A stretch of 16,832 nt of DNA. It comes from JACPFJ01 sp041738275 (GTDB lineage Bacteria; Desulfobacterota; Desulfuromonadia; Geobacterales; Pseudopelobacteraceae). Positions 7,604-14,647 of the stretch are shown one piece after another. How positions within the stretch are numbered: position 1 is the stretch's first letter; each line of letters begins with the position of its first letter. Made by a program: the position numbers and the translations under genes. The stretch is from the NCBI GenBank assembly GCA_041738275.1, contig JBGSQD010000243.1, positions 1 to 16,832 of the forward strand, given 5' to 3'. A model generated the notes under the pieces. It was not told the DNA's origin, did no database searches, and was given only the letters and a program-made list of their open reading frames with translations.

Positions 7604-8407
7604 TCACTGAGCATATTTGGTGTCGTTTGCCTTCCAGTCGTAGTCGAGATACTCGACAGAAAACCCACCGGTGTCGATTATCGCCCTGTCGGATGACGAC
7701 AGGAATGGCTTGATAAAGGTAACCGCGCCGCCGCCCAAGGCATCGAAATGCTTCCGGTCGAACTTGAAAACCTGGGACAGATGGATCAGCTTGCTAGTGC
7801 GGTCGATCAACAGACCTTTTTTGCGATCGGCAAGGAAAGTACGCCCCTGTTCCTCCAGTTGTGAGTACAACGTCCCGGCCCGATAGGGTGCCGGCAGGAG
7901 GTTGACGCAGCTGACTGATGCGCAGTTTATGCCGAAATGGATGCGCAGGTCCTTGAAGCCATCCAGAAGAATATCGTTCTCAATTTCAGCAAGAGAGTAT
8001 TCCCTGCCGCCAATGGTAAGAACCTTGCGACTCCAGGGCTGGCCAAGCCAATTGATCCTTTTGCTCCGGATACTGTCAACCGGGTAGTGGTCAACAATGG
8101 TCTTCATGGCACCGATGTTGTACACATTCACCCAGAAAGCTATCTTCTCTTCACGGCTCTTCAATAATGCCGCATCGAACGACGCCAGTTCCTTGAGGAG
8201 AAGGCTGTAATCGGAGCCGGGTTGTTTTGCTTCCTTTGCCAAGGCGCTGTAATCAACGGCATTGAGTTGAATGCCATTGATCGACACCCCGGTTTTGACA
8301 TGGTGCTTCAGGAGTGATTCGTAGTGACTGTTGTTGAATTCAGCTCCTGAGACCATCACCGGAAGAGATACGAGCATCATTAAAGCCAGCTGCCATATTC
8401 TGTTCAT
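7604..8407 (-). CDS. DUF547 domain protein, exported
   Basis: A 267-residue protein with a clear signal peptide: MNRIWQLALMMLVSLPVMVSGA with cleavage near VSGA-EF. The DUF547 features are present: FWVNVYNIGAMKTIVDHYP, then LAEIENDILLDGFKDLRIHFGINCASVSCVNLL. DUF547 is related to cysteine-protease-like folds but has no confirmed activity. Genes of this family often occur near TVP38/TMEM64 and arsenosugar radical SAM genes, which fits this context. The start used has AAGGA eight bases upstream and avoids overlap with the HD-GYP gene; an upstream ATG at 8412-8414 or further is less likely. The periplasm is its probable location. Confidence 0.87.
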   Translation of the reverse strand: MNRIWQLALMMLVSLPVMVSGAEFNNSHYESLLKHHVKTGVSINGIQLNAVDYSALAKEAKQPGSDYSLLLKELASFDAALLKSREEKIAFWVNVYNIGAMKTIVDHYPVDSIRSKRINWLGQPWSRKVLTIGGREYSLAEIENDILLDGFKDLRIHFGINCASVSCVNLLPAPYRAGTLYSQLEEQGRTFLADRKKGLLIDRTSKLIHLSQVFKFDRKHFDALGGGAVTFIKPFLSSSDRAIIDTGGFSVEYLDYDWKANDTKYAQ

Positions 8408-8426
8408 GGATTTCATCCTTATATTA

Positions 8427-9593
8427 TCAACCAAGATCCGCATAAATCCCGGCCATAACCCGTTCGCACCGGAAAAATCCCCTCAAAACAGCAGGATCAA
8501 AATGCTCATCAGGAGATATTCTGGAATCCCCGTTATTAAAAATATTGAGTACCTGCTCATGGCTCATGGCAGGTTTGTAACTTCGCTTTGAACGAAGGGC
8601 ATCGTAGATATCGGCAACTTTGACGATCCTCCCTGAAAGCGGAATCTCGTCTCCCTTCCGATTGCCGGGATAGCCACTACCGTTCCAGTTCTCATGATGC
8701 GCGAGGGCAATCTCCCGTGCCATGGCAAGTCGTGGCGCGTCACCAATGATTCGTGCCCCAAATTCGGGATGCTGTTTCATGACGGCCATTTCCCTGTCAT
8801 CAAGCGGCCCTTCTTTCTTGATTATGGCAGAAGGAATGTGAACCTTGCCGACATCATGCATCTGGGCGCTATATGCTATTGACTCTACAAACAGGTCCGG
8901 CGTGCCGAGCGCTTTTGCCAGTTCCTCTGAATAACGGTTTACCCGGACGATATGGTTACCGGTGTCCTCGTCAGCGGCTTCACACGAACGTGCCAGTGCT
9001 TCTATGGTGTAAATGAAGGCGAGCTCCGTCTCCTGAACCTTCGTTGAGAGAGTGACCAGAGAACCGATAACTACCGAGAGACTTTTCAGGACATCCGCAT
9101 CATAGGTGGTGGCTTCATCCGGGTAATTGAACGCAATTATCGCCCCGGCGGGGTCTCCGCTGATCCGCTTGCAGATGAAATTACTGATTGGTCTGGCGAT
9201 GGCACGTTTGACTGTCGGGTGGAATTTAGTCTGATAGCTTTCGATTGACTCGCAGGTATCACACCAGTTAGATCGCACAACGTCTTCTCCTGACAGGTTG
9301 ATGGCATAGGTGGCAGCCTGGTCAATGGAGATCATCTCTATCCCCTCGACAAGAGCATCACCGTTCAGATAAAAGACTCTCCCCCGCAGTGAATTGCTAC
9401 CCGGTACGCTGAAAACGATAAAAACACTCTCGGGACCTCTCTTTGAACTAGTGCCGAGCACCTTCTGCAATGCCTCAACGTACAACTCCTTGTCAGCGAA
9501 TTTCCTGCAGCAAATGCCTTGCAGGGTTGTCTCTACAAGGTTGAGAAGATCATGCGTCTGCCGCAAGGATATTTCGGGAAGATTCAGTTCCAT
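8427..9593 (-). CDS. HD-GYP domain cyclic-di-GMP phosphodiesterase with N-terminal GAF-like sensor
   Basis: A 388-residue cytoplasmic protein. Residues 1-185 form a GAF-like sensor region with several cysteines (CC at 28-29, WCDTC at 110-114). The HD-GYP domain follows from about 190: EDTGNHIVRVNRYSE, AQMHDVGKVHIP with HD at 246-247, HHENWNGSGYPG with GYP at 307-309, and VADIYDALRSKRSYKP. All metal-binding residues are present, so cyclic-di-GMP hydrolysis is expected. The WCDTC motif in the sensor could respond to redox state or thiol-reactive metalloids, by inference only. GGGAG sits seven bases before the ATG. It is 22 bases after the upstream VTT gene and is therefore in the same train. 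Confidence 0.9.
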   Translation of the reverse strand: MELNLPEISLRQTHDLLNLVETTLQGICCRKFADKELYVEALQKVLGTSSKRGPESVFIVFSVPGSNSLRGRVFYLNGDALVEGIEMISIDQAATYAINLSGEDVVRSNWCDTCESIESYQTKFHPTVKRAIARPISNFICKRISGDPAGAIIAFNYPDEATTYDADVLKSLSVVIGSLVTLSTKVQETELAFIYTIEALARSCEAADEDTGNHIVRVNRYSEELAKALGTPDLFVESIAYSAQMHDVGKVHIPSAIIKKEGPLDDREMAVMKQHPEFGARIIGDAPRLAMAREIALAHHENWNGSGYPGNRKGDEIPLSGRIVKVADIYDALRSKRSYKPAMSHEQVLNIFNNGDSRISPDEHFDPAVLRGFFRCERVMAGIYADLG

Positions 9594-9614
9594 CGATTTT
9601 CTCCCTCTGTCACG

Positions 9615-10307
9615 TCAAGATTCACTCTTTGCGCCATTTTGCTGATGCCGGAACATGTCGCGGAGTTTTTCCGGGGCGTACCGTTCAACCCATACCGGCA
9701 GCAGGAACAACAGCAGTACCATTACGATCCCGAATACCGCAGCCAGTCGTCCGTCGACAACCAACGCAGACCCTAAATAGTTGTAGACAAATGTGAGTGG
9801 AAGCATTCCAAGAAACGTCGCCAAGCTGAACCGCCAAAGTGACATTTTCGTCAGCCCTGAGCCGTAACTGACCATATCAAACGAAACTACAGGGATCAGG
9901 CGGGTTAAAAACACTACTCCAGTCAGCATACGATCTGAACAGGAGGAACAGAAATTGATGTGCCCGCGCAGTAATCGTTCAATGAGGCTCCGCCCCAACA
10001 GTCGGGCAATTGAAAAACTGATAACCGAGCCAGCGAGTGCACCTGTGGCAGAATAAAGCGTTCCCAGATAAGGCCCAAAGAATACACCCGCAGCAATATC
10101 GAGAGGCAGGCTCGGTAAAGGGCTGACAACGGCCAGAGCCATAACTGCCATGAAGCCGAGTGGAGCAAAGCTACCCATGTTTTCCAAGAGAGCCAGTATG
10201 GCTTTTTGGCTGACATATTCCTGCAAGCCGCTTGAATAGGCGATATACAGAAATAGTGCGGCCAACAGCATCAGTAACATGATTTTTACGACTTTGCTCT
10301 TCTGCAC
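9615..10307 (-). CDS. TVP38/TMEM64 (VTT/DedA-like) membrane protein, second copy
   Basis: A 230-residue inner-membrane protein. A hydrophobic N-terminal helix (KIMLLMLLAALFLYIAYSSG) is followed by the VTT core: SPLPSLPLDIAAGVFFGPYLG, a GALAGSVISFSIARLLGRS helix, and FLTRLIPVVSFDMVSYGSGL. A polar loop holds CSSCSD near the middle, which the VTT at 3048-3728 does not have. It is the first gene of the arsenic-related train, just past a hairpin that closes the neighbouring unit. The start is a GTG with GAGG about eight bases upstream; ATG codons a few residues later are possible. The transported substance is not known. Confidence 0.88.
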   Translation of the reverse strand: MQKSKVVKIMLLMLLAALFLYIAYSSGLQEYVSQKAILALLENMGSFAPLGFMAVMALAVVSPLPSLPLDIAAGVFFGPYLGTLYSATGALAGSVISFSIARLLGRSLIERLLRGHINFCSSCSDRMLTGVVFLTRLIPVVSFDMVSYGSGLTKMSLWRFSLATFLGMLPLTFVYNYLGSALVVDGRLAAVFGIVMVLLLFLLPVWVERYAPEKLRDMFRHQQNGAKSES

Positions 10308-10340
10308 AGATATCGCCTCATTTCCTGTCTTAACTTAGAA

Positions 10341-10366
10341 GCGGGCCGGTTATTCTACCGACCCGC
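10341..10366 (-). terminator. Terminator-like hairpin after the 10375-10908 gene
   Basis: On the minus strand GCGGGTCGGT and ACCGGCCCGC form a ten-base-pair stem (one G-U pair) around a six-base loop, about nine bases past the stop codon. The bases after it are TTCTAAGTT, a weak T-run, so it may only partly end transcription. It separates region B from the arsenic-related train. Confidence 0.55.
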
Positions 10367-10374
10367 CTGATACT

Positions 10375-10908
10375 TTATTTCTTACTTTCTTCAACGGCTG
10401 GAAACAGATCTCCTTCAAGAATGAAATTCCTGTCAGTCGGTGAAACAGATTTGATGTGAAGAGTCCCTGCACCTTTTAGCCCTTTTAGTTTGCCGGTACC
10501 GCTCACGATTTCCCAGGTTCCATTATCAAGAAGCATTGGCTTTCCATCTGCACCAGGTACAAATACGGCGCGTACTACCCATTTCACATACGCAATATCA
10601 CCACCTGGTTGCGTAAGAACCAGATAGCCACTCGGATCACCGCCAATACCGGGTATGATGTCGTGTCTTCCATATTCGGTTACGGCAGCTCCTGAAAAAA
10701 TTCCCTGTCCCGTCGCTTTGCCTTCACGGCGAACCATCAATACGAAGTGCTTGCTGCCATCGGCAAAATCCATACGTATTTGTTCTTTGGGAGTCATAAC
10801 GGCTTCTATCTTCATAGTCGCTGCGATTGCTGACGTGCCGGCCACTGCCATTAAAAGTGCCGCTGTTGCTGCAAACATTGAAAATCGTACAAGCAAAGTT
10901 CTCTTCAT
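10375..10908 (-). CDS. Exported protein of unknown function with beta-barrel-like C-terminus
   Basis: A 177-residue protein with a signal peptide (MKRTLLVRFSMFAATAALLMAVAG region, cleavage near AIA-AT). The mature part is rich in alternating beta strands. The segment NGTWEIVSGTGKLKGLKGAGT resembles the repeat-like strand found in allene-oxide-cyclase-barrel-like and DUF3224-like proteins, but the family assignment is weak. No cysteines occur in the mature part. GGAGATGAACC precedes the ATG. It follows the cytochrome P460 gene by only 30 bases and so is probably co-transcribed and likewise periplasmic. I do not recognise a specific function. Confidence 0.75.
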   Translation of the reverse strand: MKRTLLVRFSMFAATAALLMAVAGTSAIAATMKIEAVMTPKEQIRMDFADGSKHFVLMVRREGKATGQGIFSGAAVTEYGRHDIIPGIGGDPSGYLVLTQPGGDIAYVKWVVRAVFVPGADGKPMLLDNGTWEIVSGTGKLKGLKGAGTLHIKSVSPTDRNFILEGDLFPAVEESKK

Positions 10909-10938
10909 GGTTCATCTCCTCACGCCGTAGCTATTGCG

Positions 10939-11424
10939 TTATTTTTTCACCTTGCCGGTAAACAGATAGTCGTTACCTTTGGCTGGCCCGTGGCATCCGA
11001 TGCACATATCAATCATGCCACTCTTTCCGGAAGCTTCGATTTTTCCATCGGGAGCGAATTTCATCCAGAACCAGTCACCGACTTCAGGATTGTAGCCCTT
11101 GACCTTGTACATGACAGTTACAGCGGCAAGCTTTTTGTCAGGCATGTAGTTCTCTTTCACTACAATTGCCCCATCCTTCATTCCCTTTTGGGCCTTGATC
11201 GATTTGAGCGCTACGTCATTAACGTATGTGGTAAGCAGCGCACCATGGGGTTCAGTGCCCTTGTAAAGTTTGCCTTTACCCGGCCAGAGTTTCCATTCAG
11301 TGTACGGCTTCTCTTTTGTCAGATACTGGTGAAGTTTATCCGCGTCCGCACCCGGCATAGCGGCGAAAGCACTAACTGACATCATCATGATTGCTGCTGC
11401 AGCACCTGCAAGCATCTTTTTCAT
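10939..11424 (-). CDS. Cytochrome P460 family protein
   Basis: A 161-residue periplasmic c-type cytochrome. The signal peptide is MKKMLAGAAAAIMMMSVSAFA, cleaved near AFA-AM. Towards the C-terminus is CIGCH (141-145), the covalent haem site, followed by GPAKGNDYLFTG as in P460 proteins. The central WPGKGKLYKGTEPHGALL and VKGYNPEVGDWFWMKF match the P460 barrel. Studied members oxidise hydroxylamine or act in nitrogen-oxide chemistry through a lysine-crosslinked haem; I cannot confirm the crosslinking lysine here, and many relatives lack it. The start is set by AGGAGG seven bases upstream. The gene lies directly after a Crp/Fnr regulator gene with a dyad between them. Confidence 0.88.
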   Translation of the reverse strand: MKKMLAGAAAAIMMMSVSAFAAMPGADADKLHQYLTKEKPYTEWKLWPGKGKLYKGTEPHGALLTTYVNDVALKSIKAQKGMKDGAIVVKENYMPDKKLAAVTVMYKVKGYNPEVGDWFWMKFAPDGKIEASGKSGMIDMCIGCHGPAKGNDYLFTGKVKK

Positions 11425-11448
11425 ACTGTACCTCCTGTTTTTGGTTAA

Positions 11449-11468
11449 TTGCGGCACGATTGCCACAA
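11449..11468. promoter_or_regulatory. 20-base dyad between crp/fnr-like gene and cytochrome P460 gene
   Basis: TTGCGGCA and TGCCACAA flank a four-base spacer, seven of eight positions matching. The layout resembles a Crp/Fnr-type operator and the regulator gene is next door. Read as RNA, all eight positions can pair (one G-U) around a tetraloop, so a transcript-stabilising hairpin is an equal alternative. Its centre is about 34 bases before the P460 ATG. Confidence 0.5.
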
Positions 11469-11480
11469 AGATGAATTCAG

Positions 11481-12173
11481 TTAATGCCGTTCTGCGACAA
11501 GCAGTTCCAATGCATCCGGATCGCGAATTGTTATCGACATGAACGAAGTGTCAATAACCCCCTGTGCTTTCATCTGATTCAATTGTTCCGTTACCGTCTC
11601 ACGTGATGCACCGATCAGAAAGGCGATGTCCCGGTGCGTCAGACGAGGGCGGATTTTGATGCCACCATTTTCCTTGATACCATGACGCTTTGCCATTCGG
11701 TTCAGCAGTGATGCAATCCTTTCAGAAACTGAACAGTAGGCCAGCTCCTCAAGCCGCGTCTCAATCTCTACCCTTTTCAAGCCCACCAGCTTGAGCACCT
11801 TGAAGGCAAGATCGTTATGAGCAGAAAAGAAGTTGAAAAAATCACCTTTTCTGATGGAACAGATCAGACTGTTTTCAGCCGCTTGAGCCATGGTAGACCG
11901 GGAATCCTCACCGAGAAGCGACATCTCCCCGAAGATCTCACCGGGAGCGATGATATCCAGTATGATTTCCTGGCCATCCTGCCCAAGTCGTGAAATCTTG
12001 ATGGTACCTTCCTTCAGCAGGTAGACATGCTCACTCGGTTCATCCAGAAGGTATATGGTTGCACCCTTTTTGAACTCGCACATGGTGCTGAGGCTGGCGA
12101 GTCGCTCCATCTCTTCATGGGACATGACGGAAAAGATGTCGGATCGCTTGATGTACCAGTACTTGTTTTCCAT
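11481..12173 (-). CDS. Crp/Fnr family transcriptional regulator
   Basis: A 230-residue regulator. The N-terminal cyclic-nucleotide-binding-like beta-roll covers about residues 15-115, with PSEHVYLLKEGTIKISR and IIAPGEIFGEMSLLGEDSRSTMA. A long dimerisation helix follows, then a winged HTH near 170-215 with LTHRDIAFLIGASRETVTEQLNQMKAQGVI. The N-terminal cysteines needed for an Fnr iron-sulfur cluster are absent. The GEMSLLGEDSRSTMA segment is similar to the cAMP pocket, but the ligand cannot be called. GGAGA lies about seven bases before the ATG. It precedes the cytochrome P460 gene on the same strand and may control it through the dyad at 11449-11468. Confidence 0.9.
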   Translation of the reverse strand: MENKYWYIKRSDIFSVMSHEEMERLASLSTMCEFKKGATIYLLDEPSEHVYLLKEGTIKISRLGQDGQEIILDIIAPGEIFGEMSLLGEDSRSTMAQAAENSLICSIRKGDFFNFFSAHNDLAFKVLKLVGLKRVEIETRLEELAYCSVSERIASLLNRMAKRHGIKENGGIKIRPRLTHRDIAFLIGASRETVTEQLNQMKAQGVIDTSFMSITIRDPDALELLVAERH

Positions 12174-12220
12174 GAACTATCTCCACCCTGCAAATTCAGC
12201 CTGAACCAAGCCCAAAAAAC

Positions 12221-12676
12221 TTAGCATTTGAGGCATTGAACATTTCCCTTTTCACCCCAATGGCTAAGTGCATCATTCATCTTCGTCAATGCGGCAAGGA
12301 CTTCTTCCCGCATAACCAGGGTAAAGAGAGGACCGGTAATGCCACCAAAAGAGAATCTCTGAATAATCGTAAGGTGCTTGGGTGAAATGACAGCGAGTTC
12401 TACACAATATTTCCAGGTAAATAGTCCAGGAAAATAGACGGTTTGCTGAAGACAAAACCCCTTGAATGGCTCAACAGTAAGTACTTCCGGCTTTACCACT
12501 ATGGAAGAGGACCCCGACAGAGTGACAACAAGGTCCAACTGCTCACCGGCAACCATTATTCCTGTAGCCTGTTGAAACAAAGGGTTCCAATATGGGTAAA
12601 TACTGCACTCGGCAAGCAGTTCCCACACTCGCTCAACAGGTGATTCAAGCGTTATTTCCGTCCGTATTTCCCACAT
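12221..12676 (-). CDS. SRPBCC (START/polyketide-cyclase-like) domain protein
   Basis: A 151-residue protein with an SRPBCC-type beginning: MWEIRTEITLESPVERVWELL, then YPYWNPLFQQATG, and a long C-terminal helix MREEVLAALTKMNDALSHW. This fold makes a helix-grip pocket for hydrophobic ligands. No signal peptide is seen. The C-terminus ends in QCLKC, two cysteines outside the fold. The start lacks a strong ribosome site. It lies 48 bases upstream of the Crp/Fnr gene on the same strand and is probably transcribed with it. Its ligand is unknown. Confidence 0.82.
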   Translation of the reverse strand: MWEIRTEITLESPVERVWELLAECSIYPYWNPLFQQATGIMVAGEQLDLVVTLSGSSSIVVKPEVLTVEPFKGFCLQQTVYFPGLFTWKYCVELAVISPKHLTIIQRFSFGGITGPLFTLVMREEVLAALTKMNDALSHWGEKGNVQCLKC

Positions 12677-12730
12677 AATCTGATCCCGAATTGATGTTCT
12701 GTCTAAACTCAGTATCTATCAGCGAGACAA

Positions 12731-12757
12731 CAAAAGATGTAGGCGAGCTTACATCTT
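12731..12757 (-). terminator. Terminator-like hairpin after the DUF302 gene
   Basis: On the minus strand AAGATGTA and TACATCTT form a perfect eight-base-pair stem with an eight-base loop, seven bases past the DUF302 stop, followed by a T-rich TTGTTGT. It closes the tetR-to-DUF302 unit and separates it from the SRPBCC gene. Confidence 0.6.
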
Positions 12758-12763
12758 CGAATA

Positions 12764-13204
12764 TTATTTTGCGGACTTCTCGATCAATCCGCCCAAAGGC
12801 GCAAGCGGTTTAAGCTGGTCGTCACTCAATCCATGCCGTTGCTTCAGGATGTCAGGCCGGTTGTAGCTTAACCACACCTTGCCGTCGGCATCTTCCCAGG
12901 CAATAGCTTTGAGCGGCAGATCGATTGCCGTGGTAGGAGACGCCTTCATTAATGGAGTTCCGGCCTTCGGGTTGCCGAATATCAGCAGTTGACTGGCTTT
13001 CATGGTAAGTCCTGCTTTGGCGGCCTCGGCTTGATGGTCTATGCGGGCGAAGACAGTAATACCCTTCTCTTTGACAAGTTTTTCCAGGCGATTGACTGTT
13101 TCTGTGACGCTAAAACTGCTGGGAACGGTTGTCAGACCGTTATCGGCGGCATTTGACAACGCAGGTAGAATCGACAGCGCTAGTGCAATAAAAAGTGATT
13201 TCAT
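12764..13204 (-). CDS. DUF302 domain protein, exported
   Basis: A 146-residue protein with a signal peptide (MKSLFIALALSILPALSNA, cleaved before ADNG). The DUF302 features follow: SVTETVNRLEKLVKEKGITVFARIDHQAEA, LLIFGNPKAGTPLM, IDLPLKAIAWEDADGKVWLSYN and a final LAPLGGLIEKSA. DUF302 proteins are small periplasmic or cytoplasmic alpha/beta proteins of unknown function, found in many anaerobes. The ATG at 13202-13204 has AGGAGA six bases upstream; the longer frame to 13225 is less likely. It lies 47 bases downstream of the GrdB-like selenoprotein gene and is probably the last gene of the tetR unit. Confidence 0.88.
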   Translation of the reverse strand: MKSLFIALALSILPALSNAADNGLTTVPSSFSVTETVNRLEKLVKEKGITVFARIDHQAEAAKAGLTMKASQLLIFGNPKAGTPLMKASPTTAIDLPLKAIAWEDADGKVWLSYNRPDILKQRHGLSDDQLKPLAPLGGLIEKSAK

Positions 13205-13251
13205 GGCTGATCTCCTTGGTTTCATTTGATTTTGTGTATTCGCAATACTCG

Positions 13252-14040
13252 TCAGTGTGCTTCTTTACGCAGTTGCCGCTCCCGCAAATCATCTTTCCAC
13301 TGGTACGGCAAATCTACGATCGACCCGGCTGGTAATGTTTCTGTTGCATAGTGTAAGCAATCTTTCAGTACCGCTTCGTGTGTTGTCTCATCACTCACAT
13401 CGCCTAGCGTAAGGCCAAATGGATGTTGAATGAAGAGAGCTTTGGACGGTTTGACCAGGTCAGTCATCTCTTTCACCAGAGTTAACGAGATAGTGGGGAT
13501 GCCGAATATATCGAGTACTCTTTGAACCAGTCCCACGGACTGGGAACAGACCGGTCACGAAGGGACCAGGATAGCCAGATCGACCCCGTCGTCACGGAGC
13601 ATTCTGGCAACCTGAGGAGCATTATTCCAAAGAAGTCGCTCGGTACGCGGGATATAACCCATAAATGAAAAGTGACGGGGAGCAACCTCACCAATTGTGC
13701 CGTTTTGCTGCAGTCGCCCGAGGAGTTGAAATGGAAATACCGTATCCAGATCAGTTAAAGCTCGCTTGGTGTCATAACCGGGATGCGATAGTGAAATCTG
13801 TTCGGCAGGTGTATTGCCTGGAATAATGCGGTAGCTGTCGTCTCCAAGGGGGTTGCGGTTATCAAAGCGGGACTGGCTGTCGGCAAGGTAGGCACCTGCC
13901 GTAACGACCAGCGAAACCCTGCATTCGTTGATCGGCTTCCTGAGAGGTGTTGCCTCAGTAGGCTCGGCAAACGATGTCCACTGGAAGTCCGGAAGTACTT
14001 TCCCCCTGACATAATCACCTTCAACATCTAAAAAGCTCAT
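13252..14040 (-). CDS. GrdB-like selenoprotein (glycine/sarcosine/betaine reductase component B family), in-frame UGA = Sec
   Basis: A 262-residue protein in two open stretches joined by one TGA at 13555-13557. Reading through gives ...DLAILVPS-U-PVCSQSVGLVQRVLD..., which follows the GrdB pattern around its selenocysteine (acidic-hydrophobic strand, then Sec, nearby Cys, then a helix and a GIPT strand). Sec is residue 162 and the Cys of the UxxC motif is 165. Sequence on both sides is needed for the family: the N-terminal part has RVSLVVTAGAYL and HPGYDTK, the C-terminal part KPSKALFIQHPFGLTLGD. A SECIS-like hairpin follows the codon. GGGAGAT lies five bases before the ATG. It is shorter than classical GrdB (about 430 residues) and lacks visible partner subunits, so a stand-alone redox role is more likely than glycine reduction. 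It lies between an AhpD-like gene and DUF302. Confidence 0.87.
13527..13543 (-). promoter_or_regulatory. SECIS-like hairpin downstream of the Sec UGA
   Basis: CCAGTCC, GTG and GGACTGG form a perfect seven-base-pair stem with a G-containing three-base loop. It starts 11 bases after the UGA, placing the apical loop about 18 bases past it, the same spacing as in the bacterial SECIS of fdhF. It lies inside the coding region, as bacterial SECIS elements do. Confidence 0.72.
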
Positions 14041-14080
14041 AGGTATCTCCCTTTTCGCAATGGCTTCGGCTTATAAACAG

Positions 14081-14611
14081 CTAGAAGTCAACTTCTACCT
14101 GCAACGCATCAAGGAACTTGTTGAAAGCTGTAAAGAGTTCCATGACACCCAGCGCTTCAATAATCTCGGCGTCGGTAGCCCCTGTTTGCTTGAGTGCTGC
14201 AAACTCTTCATCGGGAACTCGCAATGGTGTGGTGTTTGCTTTACGGGCAAAGGAGATCAGTGCCCGTTCCCTAGCAGTGAAGTTCGCCTGCTCCAGATCT
14301 TCTTCAATAGATTTTATTTCTTCCTCGGACACACCGATTGCCCGCAAGGCTCCTGTGTGTGCCGCGACACAGTAGGCACAGCCATTATCCCGTGAAACCA
14401 GGACAGCAATTGCCTGCTTGGTCTTCTGACTTAACGTTCCTGCTCCCATTACTGCCTTAACCTTGTCCCAGTTGGCCTTGAGTAATGGCAGGTGATTGGC
14501 ATAGGTAAGAAAGAGGTTCGGGACTTTCCCGAAGGCACCTTCAATCTCGGCGAAAACTTCTTTTACTTCTGTTGAGGCGGTCGTTGCGTCATAAGTTGCT
14601 ATTCTGGCCAT
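14081..14611 (-). CDS. AhpD-like carboxymuconolactone decarboxylase family protein
   Basis: A 176-residue cytoplasmic protein. The catalytic motif is CAYCVAAH, C78, C81 and H85, as in AhpD and peroxidase-related members of the CMD family. SQKTKQAIAVLVSRDNG before it and the helix FTARERALISFARKANTTP after it are typical. Such proteins reduce peroxides or act as thiol-disulfide partners. GGAGG sits about nine bases before the ATG. It lies between the TetR regulator gene (36 bases upstream) and the selenoprotein gene (40 bases downstream), so it is probably in one unit with them. The dithiol could be the electron donor to the selenoprotein, by inference only. Confidence 0.9.
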   Translation of the reverse strand: MARIATYDATTASTEVKEVFAEIEGAFGKVPNLFLTYANHLPLLKANWDKVKAVMGAGTLSQKTKQAIAVLVSRDNGCAYCVAAHTGALRAIGVSEEEIKSIEEDLEQANFTARERALISFARKANTTPLRVPDEEFAALKQTGATDAEIIEALGVMELFTAFNKFLDALQVEVDF

Positions 14612-14647
14612 TTTCTTGTCCTCCTTTTTTGAAGTGTAGTTTCTCTG

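Noticed and set aside
11481..12173. An oxygen-sensing Fnr with an iron-sulfur cluster
   Set aside because: The N-terminal cysteine set needed to hold the cluster is absent.
13252..13557. The two GrdB-like stretches as a pseudogene or two separate genes
   Set aside because: The TGA falls exactly at the family's Sec position, the frame is unchanged, a UxxC motif follows, and a SECIS-like stem is well placed. The second stretch has no ribosome site of its own.
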